In this document: piece by piece, positions 33,056-42,027 of the stretch
Layout of the letters: each line of letters opens with the position of its first letter
Numbering within the stretch: position 1 is the stretch's first letter
Translations under genes and position numbers: made by a program
Notes under the pieces: model-generated
Databases searched by the model: none
The model's input: only the letters and a program-made list of their open reading frames with translations
What the model was told of the DNA's origin: nothing
Source: Massiliimalia sp050943535
Lineage (GTDB): Bacteria > Bacillota > Clostridia > Oscillospirales > Ruminococcaceae
DNA: 64,000 bases
Direction: 5' to 3'
Assembly: GCA_050943535.1 (NCBI GenBank)
Contig: JBMNPJ010000005.1
Location: 1 to 64,000, forward strand

Positions 33056-33516
33056 GGCTGGGGGACTTAGATAAATTTAAAGAATTATTTGACAAACAAA
33101 TTGAATATGGCGCTACAGATTTGTTTGATGCGGTTGAGGATGCCTTGCAAGATACTCAAATTGTCGATCCAGAAACCCTGCCGATCGTGCAGGAGTTGAG
33201 GAAAAAAGCAGATAGACTGGAAGAAGCCAGAGAAAATGCAAACGAGGCTTGTGCTAAGTGGGAGTTTAAGTGCAAGGAGCTTGAGCAACAGCTTTCCAAA
33301 GTTACAGCAGAAAGGGACGAATTGCGAGAATATATAAAACATATTGGAAATTGTTCAATATGCAAAAAAGCAAAATATATTTCTGAGTTTTTAGCTTTTA
33401 TACCTTGCGAAGCATATATAAAAGGGAAAAACCAAAAGAAATGGGTTAAAACTCCGTATGGCGAAACAGTTCAAAAATGCCAAGATTTTGAATGGAAAGG
33501 AATCAATGAGAAATGA
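33052..33516 (+). CDS. Coiled-coil phage protein
   Basis: A 154-residue protein with the N-terminal MRLGDLDKFKEL...DAVEDAL pattern common in phage accessory proteins, a coiled coil at about residues 45-92, and cysteines CSICKK and a C-terminal KCQDFEW. Overlaps the preceding gene by four bases (ATGA). Confidence 0.55.
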   Translation: MRLGDLDKFKELFDKQIEYGATDLFDAVEDALQDTQIVDPETLPIVQELRKKADRLEEARENANEACAKWEFKCKELEQQLSKVTAERDELREYIKHIGNCSICKKAKYISEFLAFIPCEAYIKGKNQKKWVKTPYGETVQKCQDFEWKGINEK

Positions 33517-33698
33517 GTCAGTTAAAACCAGGTGATAAGGTGAAAATGAATAATCGGTATTATGTGTCAGAGGAAAATAAAAACAAAGTATGGACAGTAA
33601 TATCTGAACCCTGGACTGTGTGCGGAATTGTAGTTGTGAGATTGCAGGGGAGAAGTGCCTGCTATGCTGCTGACGGTTTGGATATAGTGGAGGAATAA
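33513..33698 (+). CDS. Small phage protein, SH3-like
   Basis: A 61-residue beta-rich protein (LKPGDKVKMNNRYYVSEEN, VWTVISEPWTVCGIVVVRL) resembling 32891-33055 in type. It overlaps the previous stop by four bases. Function unknown. Confidence 0.5.
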   Translation: MSQLKPGDKVKMNNRYYVSEENKNKVWTVISEPWTVCGIVVVRLQGRSACYAADGLDIVEE

Positions 33699-33700
33699 CG

Positions 33701-33883
33701 ATGAAAAAAAGAATATTAACCGATACATATAGGTGGGAGTTTGCGATTATTCCTACTTTTGGGATTATAACCCGTGTAGACGATTACAGGTTTAGAATTG
33801 CGTTTATGTGGGGAATCTGGAGGTTGAGTGTTGGCTGTTTTGTGCAGAGGGAGGAAAAACAAAATGACCAGAAAAAGGTTTAA
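33701..33883 (+). CDS. Small aromatic-rich phage protein
   Basis: A 60-residue protein rich in Trp/Phe/Arg. ATG 33701 lies after GGAGGAAT, and its end overlaps the next gene by 20 bases. Function unknown. Confidence 0.45.
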   Translation: MKKRILTDTYRWEFAIIPTFGIITRVDDYRFRIAFMWGIWRLSVGCFVQREEKQNDQKKV

Positions 33884-34160
33884 AAAGCTTATGATGGCAA
33901 AAGGATATAGCCGAAATCAAGCAAATTCTTTATGTTTATTCATAACTCAGTATAAAGATTATTCCTCTATGTACAATGATTTTATGTTTTATACACCGGA
34001 GCATTGGAATAGTATTGTGAATTATGGCGTTGATGTTATAACCAAATTCCGTGAAGCTATAGTAGAATTCTGCAATAATACATTACCTAAAATGATAGAC
34101 AGCCTAGCAAACAAGATTCAAAAACTAAACGAGCAGTTAAATTATAAAATGGAGGAATAA
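33864..34160 (+). CDS. Small helical phage protein
   Basis: A 98-residue helical protein with a basic N-terminus (TRKRFKKLMMAKGYSRNQAN, a short helix-turn-helix-like start) and a C-terminal coiled coil. ATG 33864 follows GGAGGAAA. Function unknown. Confidence 0.5.
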   Translation: MTRKRFKKLMMAKGYSRNQANSLCLFITQYKDYSSMYNDFMFYTPEHWNSIVNYGVDVITKFREAIVEFCNNTLPKMIDSLANKIQKLNEQLNYKMEE

Positions 34161-34163
34161 AAA

Positions 34164-34328
34164 GTGAGCTTACCAGCTATTATTTGGATTTTAATTAATA
34201 TGATAGGATTAGGTGTTGCATTGGCACAACATGGGAAATTAAAGATAGGAAAATATAATGTGTTTTCTACAATTATTGCTGCAGCAATTGAATTTGGGCT
34301 TCTTTGGTGGGGAGGCTTTTTTGGATAA
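34164..34328 (+). CDS. 54-residue two-pass membrane peptide
   Basis: A short gene with two hydrophobic segments (residues 3-21 and 33-53, ending LLWWGGFFG), starting at GTG 34164 after GGAGGAAT. Its stop overlaps the start of the next gene (TAATG). Function unknown. Confidence 0.55.
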   Translation: MSLPAIIWILINMIGLGVALAQHGKLKIGKYNVFSTIIAAAIEFGLLWWGGFFG

Positions 34329-34474
34329 TGAAAAATAAATCCTGCCTCACTTGTATCTACCGCCGTAAGGACAAACTGTTCTGTGAATTCCATCAAAGGA
34401 ACGTACAAAAATCAGAATGCTGTGACGTTTGGAAAGGAAATTGCGTGACTGTTAAAATGTTGAACTATCGTTGA
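34328..34474 (+). CDS. 48-residue Cys-rich peptide
   Basis: A short gene with six cysteines (SCLTCIYRR, LFCEF, SECCDVWKGNC), probably a zinc or iron site of the type seen in small phage proteins. It starts by overlap with the previous stop. It is the last gene of the early operon before the promoter at 34471. Confidence 0.5.
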   Translation: MKNKSCLTCIYRRKDKLFCEFHQRNVQKSECCDVWKGNCVTVKMLNYR

Positions 34475-34499
34475 TTAAAACACAAAAATACTGTATAAT
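34471..34499 (+). promoter_or_regulatory. Rightward promoter before late region
   Basis: TTGATT (34471-34476), a 17-base spacer and consensus TATAAT (34494-34499). It would start a transcript near 34506 that runs into the gene at 34744 and the hairpin at 35005. Confidence 0.55.
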
Positions 34500-34539
34500 A
34501 AATATATGCAGTTGTTATTTAATGTTGCATAATACCTTT

Positions 34540-34635
34540 TTATTTTGATTTTTCATGATTACCTTCAACCCGTTGGTCGTCCGGGTTATGACGACTACCA
34601 CTTGACTTGATTGCTTTTTGCATATGGGCTTTCAT
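34540..34635 (-). CDS. Possible 31-residue leftward peptide
   Basis: On the minus strand AAAGGAG with good spacing precedes ATG 34635. The peptide is hydrophilic (SSGSRHNPDDQR core) and stops at 34540. It lies antisense to the transcript from the 34471 promoter. It is short and could be chance, but the ribosome site is strong. Confidence 0.35.
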   Translation of the reverse strand: MKAHMQKAIKSSGSRHNPDDQRVEGNHEKSK

Positions 34636-34743
34636 TTCAAACTCCTTTCAAAACCTCGTTGGCTGGGCGAGGCAAAACAAACCAGCTACCAGTAGAAAAT
34701 CGTAGAACGATATTTTTATATTTGTTTTTCAAAGAGGTGTTTT

Positions 34744-34998
34744 ATGATCTTTGATGAAGCAGCCAATATTATGAATATGGATTCTGATAGAAATATGAGT
34801 CACCGCACTGGATTGAGCAGGGATAAAATACGACGAATTTCTATGGGGCTTCCTTTTATTTTGGATTATAATACTTACTTTGCTTTTCAAAGGCTTGGGT
34901 ATGATATCAAAATTGTGCCCAAAATAGAACAGAAACCAAAGGATATTTTGAAAGGCGCAAAACAAAAAAATGGAGCGCGAAAAAACCATAAATCATGA
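34744..34998 (+). CDS. Small phage protein with helix-turn-helix look
   Basis: An 84-residue protein (MNMDSDRNMSHRTGLSRDKIRRISMG resembles a short helix-turn-helix) with a basic tail. ATG 34744 follows AGAGGTG. It stands alone between a promoter and a terminator just before the packaging genes, so it may be a late regulator; this is inference. Confidence 0.5.
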   Translation: MIFDEAANIMNMDSDRNMSHRTGLSRDKIRRISMGLPFILDYNTYFAFQRLGYDIKIVPKIEQKPKDILKGAKQKNGARKNHKS

Positions 34999-35004
34999 TA
35001 GCAT

Positions 35005-35036
35005 AGCCATAGGGTGAAAACCCTGTGGCTTTTTCT
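35005..35036 (+). terminator. Terminator before packaging genes
   Basis: AGCCATAGGG (35005-35014) pairs with CCCTGTGGCT (35021-35030, one wobble) and is followed by TTTTCTTTT. Confidence 0.75.
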
Positions 35037-35097
35037 TTTGTTGTTCTGACACAAATAGGTATGGGCAGAACAATTTCATTTTAGCTGCCAGGAGGGG

Positions 35098-35430
35098 ATG
35101 GGGTTGGCGTGTGTCAGAAAAGTTTTGAGCACAAAAGAATTGGTGGACTGGTTAAACAAATTGATTGTTGATGACAAACTGCATACCTTTTACTGCTGCA
35201 AGCCGTGGTTACATCTTAGGGCACAAGTGCTGAAGCACCAGCACTTTGAGTGCCAGATGTGCAAAGCAAAAGGAAAGTATGAGCCTGCTACGGTGGTACA
35301 TCACAAGGAACCAGTAAGAAAGCGTCCAGACTTAGCTTTATCTGAATCAAATTGCTTGGCTTTATGTGACGATTGCCATTACGAAGTACACCACAAACAC
35401 AAACCAAGTTGGGACGATGAACGCTGGTAG
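35098..35430 (+). CDS. HNH endonuclease next to terminase
   Basis: A 110-residue HNH nuclease: zinc cysteines CQMCKAKG...CDDCH with the core VVHHKEPV...NCLALCDDCHYEVHHKH. Such proteins stand directly before terminase genes in HK97-type siphophages and assist cleavage at packaging. ATG 35098 is close to AGGAGG; TTG 35104 has better spacing. Confidence 0.85.
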   Translation: MGLACVRKVLSTKELVDWLNKLIVDDKLHTFYCCKPWLHLRAQVLKHQHFECQMCKAKGKYEPATVVHHKEPVRKRPDLALSESNCLALCDDCHYEVHHKHKPSWDDERW

Positions 35431-35439
35431 CGGCAAGCT

Positions 35440-35560
35440 GCCGTACCCACTGACGCTACGCTCGTACTTTGTCGGCTGAGAGGAAAGCGTTTCCTGTTCC
35501 CGCATTACTAACAAAGTACGCGCCGTAGGCGATTGGAAGTGGGCACTGCCCACCCCCGGG
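35440..35560 (+). repeat. Structured interspersed repeat, copy 2
   Basis: Between HNH and terminase. The main stem is CGTACTTTGT (35463-35472) with ACAAAGTACG (35511-35520), extended by TACG/CGTA; inside is AGGAAA/TTTCCT (35481-35495) and downstream GTGGGC/GCCCAC (35539-35553). It aligns with 43228-43335, with stem bases changed on both sides. The remaining DNA to 35672 shows no gene. Confidence 0.6.
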
Positions 35561-35672
35561 GTCAAAAAAATCACTTTTTCTGAGCAGGTGGGAGAACGGG
35601 CAGCAGGCTCGACAAAACCGGGAGAAGCAAGTTTCAGCAAAAAAAATTTTTATAAGGGGGGATTTTGAGAAA

Positions 35673-36008
35673 GTGACTGAAAGAGAATTTCGGCGAAGTA
35701 TGAAAAATAAGCTCCCAATGGGAACAGATTCTGTGATGGCGGAGGATTTAATTGACGAATATCTCAGGCTTCGCAAACTCAGGAATCAGTTGGATAAGGA
35801 TATTGGTATACGAGGAATTTCTTTTCAGACTGTTTCCAGCACTGGAGTACCGGTGCAAAGACAAAATCCTTCCCTGAAAGACCGGTTGAATATCAGCCGG
35901 CAGATGACCACAATTTTAGCCCAGCTAGGGCTGACTGGTACGGAAGAAAACACGGGGGCGCTTTCGGGAAAAGAACATGACACAGGTGATCCATTTGCTG
36001 ACCTGTAG
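35673..36008 (+). CDS. Phage terminase small subunit
   Basis: A 111-residue protein with a basic helical N-terminus and the pattern LRLRKLRNQLDKDI...DRLNISRQMTTILAQLGLT of P27-type small terminases. GTG 35673 follows GGGGGG. It overlaps the large subunit gene by 32 bases. It recognises phage DNA for packaging. Confidence 0.75.
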   Translation: MTEREFRRSMKNKLPMGTDSVMAEDLIDEYLRLRKLRNQLDKDIGIRGISFQTVSSTGVPVQRQNPSLKDRLNISRQMTTILAQLGLTGTEENTGALSGKEHDTGDPFADL

Positions 36009-37629
36009 TGTGGTATCTGATTATATCCGTTTGGTACGGTCTGAAGAATTTCCGGTGTGCAAAGATCAGCTGGCTTTGTGCGACTATGTAGAACATTGTT
36101 TTCATACAGAATCCATTTATGTGGATGAGAATCAGCTGGAACGATATCTGAATTTTCAAAAGTTTTTTCCGTTTCGGCTTTTGCCGTGGGAGCTGTTTGT
36201 GTTTGCGCTGCACAACTGTACTTATAAAAGCCCGGGAGTACTTCGGTGGCCGGTGTTGTTTGTCTATGTGGGAAGGGGCGCCGGGAAAAATGGATATCTG
36301 GCATTTGAGTCTTTTTGCTGGCTGACACCGGTAAACGGGGTCATGAAATACAATGTGGACATTTTCGCCACCAGCGAAGATCAGGCTATGACCTCCTTTT
36401 TGGACGTACTGGATGTGCTGGAAGAAAACGAAGGGGAACTCTCCCAGTATTTCACCTGGAATCAGGAAAAAATTGAAAATAAAAAGACCAAATCTCAGCT
36501 GCGGTTTCGTACAGCGTCTGCCAAGACCAAGGACGGCGGAAGACCGGGGGCGGTGGTGTTTGATGAACTGCACGCCTATGAAAACTATAAGCTGATTGAT
36601 GTGGCAAAAACAGGGCTGGGGAAAAAGGCGATGCCAAGACAAACCATTATCACGACTGATGGAAATGTCAGGGGCGGACCACTGGATGACATGAAAGAGC
36701 GGGCACACTCAATTCTGTTTGACGGAGCGCCCGACAATGGAATGCTTCCATTTTTCTGTCGTTTGGATCAGAAAGAGGAGGTAAATATTCCGGAAATGTG
36801 GCATAAGGCCAACCCTTCTCTGAGGTATTTTGACACGCTCATGGAACAAATGAAATTGGAATATGCTGATTTTCAGTTGAATCCTATGGGAAATGCCTCT
36901 TTTATGACAAAGCGAATGAACCTGCCTAGAACGATGGATGAGCAAAGTGTCACTGACTGGGAAAATATTAAAGCAGCAAACAGGCCCCTGCCGGATTTAG
37001 CTGGTTGTGATTGTGTGGCCGCCATTGACTATGCAAAAACCACCGATTTTGTATCAGCTGGTTTGCTTTTTCTTTATCAGGACTGTTATTACTGGATTAC
37101 TCACAGCTGGGTTTGCCGGGCATCTGCAGATTTGGGCAGAATCCAGGCACCTTTAGAAGAATGGGAAGAGGCGGGACTGCTGACCTTTGTAGACGGTCCG
37201 GAAGTCAGTGTGGATCTTCCGGTGGAATGGATCACAGAACAGTCAAAACAATATAACGTGACAGTGATCGGGCTGGATAATTTTCGGTTTCACTGGCTGG
37301 CGCGTTCCCTTCGGGATCATGGGTTTGATGTGGACAAAGGCGGGATGAATAATATTCTGCTTACAAAGCGGATCACTGTTATGAGATACATTGATTCCAT
37401 TGTCAGCATTTTTAATAATCATAGGATTGCATGGGGAGATAATCCACTGATGAACTGGTACACAAACAATACCTGTATCGTGCCTAGTCAGGGGAATTAT
37501 TATTTTGGGAAAAAGGAAGAACGTTCCCGAAAAACAGATGGTTTTATGGCTCTGGTTCATGCGATTTGTTCCGCGGACTCCTTGATAGATTGCGGAGAAA
37601 CGTATGACGATTTTGAGATATTTGTCTAA
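35977..37629 (+). CDS. Phage terminase large subunit
   Basis: A 550-residue packaging motor/nuclease. The ATPase has the P-loop YVGRGAGKN near residues 97-105 and the Walker B DELHAYEN with D196-E197; the C-terminal nuclease carries AIDYAKTTDF and the later acidic residues (GLDNFR). It cuts and pumps DNA into proheads. ATG 35977 lies inside the small subunit gene. Confidence 0.95.
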   Translation: MTQVIHLLTCSVVSDYIRLVRSEEFPVCKDQLALCDYVEHCFHTESIYVDENQLERYLNFQKFFPFRLLPWELFVFALHNCTYKSPGVLRWPVLFVYVGRGAGKNGYLAFESFCWLTPVNGVMKYNVDIFATSEDQAMTSFLDVLDVLEENEGELSQYFTWNQEKIENKKTKSQLRFRTASAKTKDGGRPGAVVFDELHAYENYKLIDVAKTGLGKKAMPRQTIITTDGNVRGGPLDDMKERAHSILFDGAPDNGMLPFFCRLDQKEEVNIPEMWHKANPSLRYFDTLMEQMKLEYADFQLNPMGNASFMTKRMNLPRTMDEQSVTDWENIKAANRPLPDLAGCDCVAAIDYAKTTDFVSAGLLFLYQDCYYWITHSWVCRASADLGRIQAPLEEWEEAGLLTFVDGPEVSVDLPVEWITEQSKQYNVTVIGLDNFRFHWLARSLRDHGFDVDKGGMNNILLTKRITVMRYIDSIVSIFNNHRIAWGDNPLMNWYTNNTCIVPSQGNYYFGKKEERSRKTDGFMALVHAICSADSLIDCGETYDDFEIFV

Positions 37630-37663
37630 TATGGGATCCTATCTGGAAGGAGGTGAATGCAGA

Positions 37664-38869
37664 GTGAAAGCGTTTGATTTTATTAGAAATTGGTTTTCTA
37701 AAGAGGAGATCGTTTCTGTAGGAGATAAGACAGAAAGCCAGGGCACCGCAGCGGCAATCCAGCAGTTTGCGATGGACGCAGCGGTCAATATGACAGCTGC
37801 AATGCTTTCCAAGGTGTGCTTTCGCACTTACCGAAAGGAGCGGGAAATTCTGGATGCAGAATCTTACCTTTGGAATGTGGAACCGAACCCGCAGCAAAAC
37901 GCAGCGCAATTTTGGAGAGAGCTTACGGAACATCTTTTTCTGTACGGAGAAGCTCTGGCGGTAGAATATGCCGGTGGGATTTATCTGGCGGATACCTATG
38001 ACAAAGCGGAAGATGGGGTGACAACCGTTTTTCGGAATATTTGCCGAAATGGAAAACAGCTTTATTCTCAGCTTTCTTCCAAAGATGTGCTGCTGTTTGA
38101 GGATTATGGGCAACAGGCGGCGCATTTGCTGAGTGGAATGAACAGTCAATACAGTGAACTTCTTTCCATGGCAAAATCCAAATACCGCAGAAGCGGCGGA
38201 AGAAAGGTAATCGTGGAAGTGGTTTCCACAGCGGCCGGAAGCAGATCAGACGAAGCGACAGAACAGAAAAATCTTCAGTCACGGTTTCAGAATTTTTTTG
38301 AATCGGAGAATGCCGCCATGAAGGTGCCAAGAGGTACCAAATATACCGATGTTACCGGTGAAGCTGGAAAAAAGACAACCAGTGAACTAAATGATGTAAC
38401 CAAGTTAATTGAGGATATTTTTTCCCGTACTGCGCAGAGATGCGGAATCCCAGTCTCTTTGTTTATGGGAAATACGGCGGGGACAAAGGAACTGATGAAT
38501 GATTGGATTACCTATCGGATTGAACCGTTGGCAAAGATGATTCAAACTGAAATCAACCGAAAGCGATATGGACTGAGTTCTTACCGAAAAGGAGATCGGA
38601 TTCAGGCAGATACCACCTGCCTGATACATGTGGAACTGTTTGAGATCGCTCAGTCGGCGGATAAATTGATATCATCCGGAATTTCCAGCATAGATGAATT
38701 GCGGGAGCGGGCGGGACAGGCCCCGTGTGGTGAATGGTGGTCCATGGTGCATTGGATGACAAAAAACTACACGCAAATAGATAGAATATCTTTGCTTGAG
38801 GAATCGGGAAAAGGGGGTAAAAATCTGAGTGAAAACGGAACAAATTTTAAAGGCAGGAAGCCTGGATAA
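37664..38869 (+). CDS. HK97-type portal protein
   Basis: A 401-residue portal protein (family length about 400). Recognisable are AAMLSKVCFRTYRK, LYGEALAVEY and the C-terminal IEDIFSRTAQRCGIPVSLFMG...MNDWITYRIEPLAKMIQTEIN. GTG 37664 follows AAGGAGGTG; upstream ATGs in frame have no ribosome site. It forms the dodecameric DNA gate. Confidence 0.92.
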   Translation: MKAFDFIRNWFSKEEIVSVGDKTESQGTAAAIQQFAMDAAVNMTAAMLSKVCFRTYRKEREILDAESYLWNVEPNPQQNAAQFWRELTEHLFLYGEALAVEYAGGIYLADTYDKAEDGVTTVFRNICRNGKQLYSQLSSKDVLLFEDYGQQAAHLLSGMNSQYSELLSMAKSKYRRSGGRKVIVEVVSTAAGSRSDEATEQKNLQSRFQNFFESENAAMKVPRGTKYTDVTGEAGKKTTSELNDVTKLIEDIFSRTAQRCGIPVSLFMGNTAGTKELMNDWITYRIEPLAKMIQTEINRKRYGLSSYRKGDRIQADTTCLIHVELFEIAQSADKLISSGISSIDELRERAGQAPCGEWWSMVHWMTKNYTQIDRISLLEESGKGGKNLSENGTNFKGRKPG

Positions 38870-39500
38870 ACAGGAACTGAATGAAGAGGAACTGGAAAAG
38901 ATCAATCAGTATACCATGCGGCAGATGACGGCAGAAGAAGTGTATACCTTCAAATTAGAAGTATGCAACGATCAGGTGGACCGGGACTTTGAACGATTTT
39001 CTTTGGAAGCTCTGCATGGACTGGCAAAGATGCTGAAAGGAAAAACCATCATTCGGGATCATAATCCTACATCAGGGAATCAGGTTGCCAGAATTTACGA
39101 TACATCAGTAGAACAAATGGAAAAATCACACCGTTTAACGGCAAAATGTTATCTTCCCAGATTGGAAATCAACCGGGATTTTATTGCCGAGATTGATGCC
39201 GGAATCAAAAAAGAAGTGAGCATTGGCTGCAGCATGGGAAAAATCACCTGTTCGGTATGTGGAAAAGATAACCTGAAAGAATCCTGCGGTCATATTCCAG
39301 GGGAATCTTATGGCGGGGAACCATGTCATAAGGTGCTGGAAGAACCACAGGATGCTTACGAAGTATCTTTTGTTGCCATCCCAGCGCAGCCGGAAGCGGG
39401 AGTCACCAAATCTTATTTAGTTCATTGTTGTGTTCCCCCGAAACCGGAGGAAACCAATTTACAAAAGTTAAAAGATATGTTTCAGGAGGAAAAAAGATGA
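38829..39500 (+). CDS. Prohead protease
   Basis: A 223-residue protein in the position of the capsid maturation protease, between portal and capsid. The N-terminal half reads as a protease/scaffold fold (TFKLEVCNDQVDRDFERFS, IIRDHNPTSGNQVARIY). It also contains four cysteines and a histidine (CSVCGKDN..CGH) in an insertion, unusual for the family. GTG 38829 overlaps the portal gene by 41 bases. Confidence 0.75.
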   Translation: MKTEQILKAGSLDKQELNEEELEKINQYTMRQMTAEEVYTFKLEVCNDQVDRDFERFSLEALHGLAKMLKGKTIIRDHNPTSGNQVARIYDTSVEQMEKSHRLTAKCYLPRLEINRDFIAEIDAGIKKEVSIGCSMGKITCSVCGKDNLKESCGHIPGESYGGEPCHKVLEEPQDAYEVSFVAIPAQPEAGVTKSYLVHCCVPPKPEETNLQKLKDMFQEEKR

Positions 39501-40684
39501 CATCCAAAGACCTTAAAGTAACCGAATTAAAAGAAAATCTGAAAAAATCTCTGGATAGCCAGAATACAGATGACTTTTGCAACGCCATTGCGGATTTTGC
39601 GGAAGTCCTTCAGTCTGACATTATGAAGGATTTTCAGAATTATCAGAAAACACAGGATCATGAAATTCTTGCAAAACGGGGAATCCGTATGCTCACCAGC
39701 GAAGAAACCAAGTTTTATGAGGGAATGAAAAAATCCTATACCGCCAAAACCTTTGAAGGGTTGGAAAACGCCTTCCCCGAAACCATTTTGGAAGCGGTAA
39801 TGGAAAATATCAAGACTCAGTTTCCGCTGTTAAATGCCATCCAGGTCATGAATACCGCTACCATGACAAAAATTCTTGTGAATAAGACAGGAATGCAGTA
39901 CGCAAAATGGGGCGCATTGGGCAGTAAAATCACAGAAGAACTGGAAGGTTCCATTGGAGTAATCAATCTGACGGATAAAAAGCTGACTGCATTTTTGCCG
40001 GTGTCTAAAGACATGTTGGATGCAGGAATTCAGTGGATCGATGCCTATGTTCGGGCAGTGTTGGCAGAAGCTTCCGGCGCTGCTTTGTGTAAAGAAGTAA
40101 TTACCGGTAACGGGAAAGAAGGCCCCATTGGCATGATGAAAGACCTTACCAATGTGTCCTCTGAGGAATATCAGGATAAATCCGCTACTTCTGTTACAAA
40201 ATTTGACCCAGTTACTTATGGCGGCTTGCTTTCCAAACTGGCTGAGGATGAAAATAAACGGCAGAGAGTGGTAGACAATCTGATTATGGTGGTCAACCCC
40301 GTAGATTATTTTGGAAAGGTGATGCCTGCTACCACCTGGCTGTTGTCTTCTGGTATTTACGCCAGAGATGTTCTGCCGTATCCTACCCAGATTATTCAGG
40401 ATGTAAACGTTCCTTCCGGAAAAGCGGTGCTTGGCCTGGCAAAACGGTATTTTATGGGTGTAGGGAAAGGCGGTTCCGGAGGCAGAATTGATTATGATGA
40501 CAGCTTCCGTTTTTTGGATGATGAACGGGTATACAAAACCAAGATGTATGGCGATGGACGTCCGCTGGACAACAATGCTTTCCTGGTGCTGGATATTTCC
40601 GGATTAACTCCGTTAGTTCCAGTGGTTGAGACCAAGACAGGCGCTGCTGCGGCTTCTGCTATGGCAAAATCTACAGGGAAATAA
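39497..40684 (+). CDS. HK97-fold major capsid protein
   Basis: A 395-residue capsid protein: N-terminal helical delta domain (residues 1-90, Lys/Glu-rich) removed at maturation in relatives, and the HK97 core with ITEELEGSIGVINLTDKKLTAFLPVSKDML and AVLAEASGAALCKEVITGNG. ATG 39497 follows CAGGAGG and overlaps the protease stop. Confidence 0.9.
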   Translation: MTSKDLKVTELKENLKKSLDSQNTDDFCNAIADFAEVLQSDIMKDFQNYQKTQDHEILAKRGIRMLTSEETKFYEGMKKSYTAKTFEGLENAFPETILEAVMENIKTQFPLLNAIQVMNTATMTKILVNKTGMQYAKWGALGSKITEELEGSIGVINLTDKKLTAFLPVSKDMLDAGIQWIDAYVRAVLAEASGAALCKEVITGNGKEGPIGMMKDLTNVSSEEYQDKSATSVTKFDPVTYGGLLSKLAEDENKRQRVVDNLIMVVNPVDYFGKVMPATTWLLSSGIYARDVLPYPTQIIQDVNVPSGKAVLGLAKRYFMGVGKGGSGGRIDYDDSFRFLDDERVYKTKMYGDGRPLDNNAFLVLDISGLTPLVPVVETKTGAAAASAMAKSTGK

Positions 40685-40971
40685 TGATGACTGAACTTTT
40701 AGAGCAGGCAAAGGATTATTTAGGGATCACCTGGCAGGATGAAGCGACAGACAGGCGGATTTCAGGATTTTTGGAGCGGGGAAAAGCAAGGCTTAACCGA
40801 ATTGCGGGGACGGCGCTCAACTTTGAATCAGAAGATCTTCCGAAAGCCTTGCTTTTGGATTACTGCCGGTACGCCAATGCTCAGGCACTGGAAGTGTTTG
40901 AAATCAATTTTACAGGAGAACTGTTGGATTTGCATGAACAGTACTACAACATGGAGGAGGAAACGAAGTGA
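40684..40971 (+). CDS. Head-tail connector protein
   Basis: A 95-residue helical protein (LLEQAKDYLGITWQDEATDRRISGFL...LLLDYCRYANAQ) of the gp6-like connector type that docks below the portal. Starts by overlap with the capsid stop (TAATG). Confidence 0.75.
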   Translation: MMTELLEQAKDYLGITWQDEATDRRISGFLERGKARLNRIAGTALNFESEDLPKALLLDYCRYANAQALEVFEINFTGELLDLHEQYYNMEEETK

Positions 40972-41315
40972 AAATCAAAACTCCTACTCCTTTTGAAACT
41001 TTTTCTGACGGATACTGTGCAGTTTATACCGTAAAAGGAAATCAGTTGGACAAGGTGAAAATTCCAAAACTTCCCTTTGGGGAGCAGACGATCGGAGCCA
41101 GGCGGCATTATGCCGCCAGAGCTGCGTCTATTAGAATTGACCGGGCAGTGCGTGTTCCGCTCATGCGGGAAATCGAAGCCAACGACCGGGCTGTAATTGA
41201 TTCCATCATTTATCAGCTGGAACAGGTGCAGCATATTTCTGACACCAATCCGCCGATCACAGTGCTCACCATGAGAAAATACGGAATTCTCCCAGATATG
41301 GAGGGAAAACCGTGA
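40968..41315 (+). CDS. Head-tail adaptor (head closure) protein
   Basis: A 115-residue beta-rich protein in the position of the head closure/stopper protein, starting at GTG 40968 by a four-base overlap (GTGA). The pattern GARRHYAARAASIRIDRAVRVP is in keeping with this class. Confidence 0.7.
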   Translation: MKIKTPTPFETFSDGYCAVYTVKGNQLDKVKIPKLPFGEQTIGARRHYAARAASIRIDRAVRVPLMREIEANDRAVIDSIIYQLEQVQHISDTNPPITVLTMRKYGILPDMEGKP

Positions 41316-41701
41316 GCAAACATGCCGATCTTGCAAAGCAGCTGTCACAGGCTTTACAGGAATATACAGAGGATATCACAGAATCGGTGAAAAGTGGTGT
41401 GGATCAGGTGGCAAAAGAAACGGACGAAGAAATCCGTTCCCACATCATATTCCAAAACCGAACGGGAAAATATGTTAAATCCTTTCGGATTACGGAAACG
41501 GAACACAGCAGATACCGAAAAGTAAAGGTATGGCATGTGACAAATGGACGGTATCGTCTGACCCATCTGCTGGAAAATGGACACGCTTTGCGTGCTGGAG
41601 GAAGAGCACGTGCATTCCCCCATATTCGATATGGGGAAGCTCTTGCCAGAAAACGAATGGAAGAAATCGTAACAGAAGCGGCTGCGAAAGGGGGAAAATG
41701 A
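41312..41701 (+). CDS. HK97 gp10-like tail/neck protein
   Basis: A 129-residue protein with the gp10 pattern: helical N-terminus and NRTGKYVKSFRI...HVTNGRYRLTHLLENGHALRAGGRARAFPHI. GTG 41312 overlaps the preceding stop. It is part of the neck between head and tail. Confidence 0.85.
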   Translation: MSKHADLAKQLSQALQEYTEDITESVKSGVDQVAKETDEEIRSHIIFQNRTGKYVKSFRITETEHSRYRKVKVWHVTNGRYRLTHLLENGHALRAGGRARAFPHIRYGEALARKRMEEIVTEAAAKGGK

Positions 41702-42018
41702 GGATGACAGATTGGGAAGAACTGCTGGCGCAGGAAACTGGACTTCCGGCGGCTGTCACCGCATGGACCGACCCTCCGCAGCTGCCTTATTATGTGATTA
41801 CCGAATACCGTCAGACAGACGGAGCGGACAGGGAAAATAACTGGGTTGTCAGGCAGATGACACTGGAACTGTATTCCGATATCCGTTCTCCGGTTTGGGA
41901 GGAGCAGACGGAGAAACTTCTGGATCAAATGGGAATTCACTATGAAAAACAGCAGGAATGGATTGCAGAAGAACAATTTTTTATGACCAGTTATGAATTT
42001 GAACAGATAGAAAAGTGA
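41698..42018 (+). CDS. Tail completion/terminator protein
   Basis: A 106-residue protein (MTDWEELLAQETGLPAAVTAW, MTLELYSDIRSPVWEEQTEKLL) in the tail terminator position before the major tail gene. ATG 41698 overlaps the preceding stop; ATG 41704 is equally possible. Confidence 0.7.
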   Translation: MRMTDWEELLAQETGLPAAVTAWTDPPQLPYYVITEYRQTDGADRENNWVVRQMTLELYSDIRSPVWEEQTEKLLDQMGIHYEKQQEWIAEEQFFMTSYEFEQIEK

Positions 42019-42027
42019 GGGAATTTT

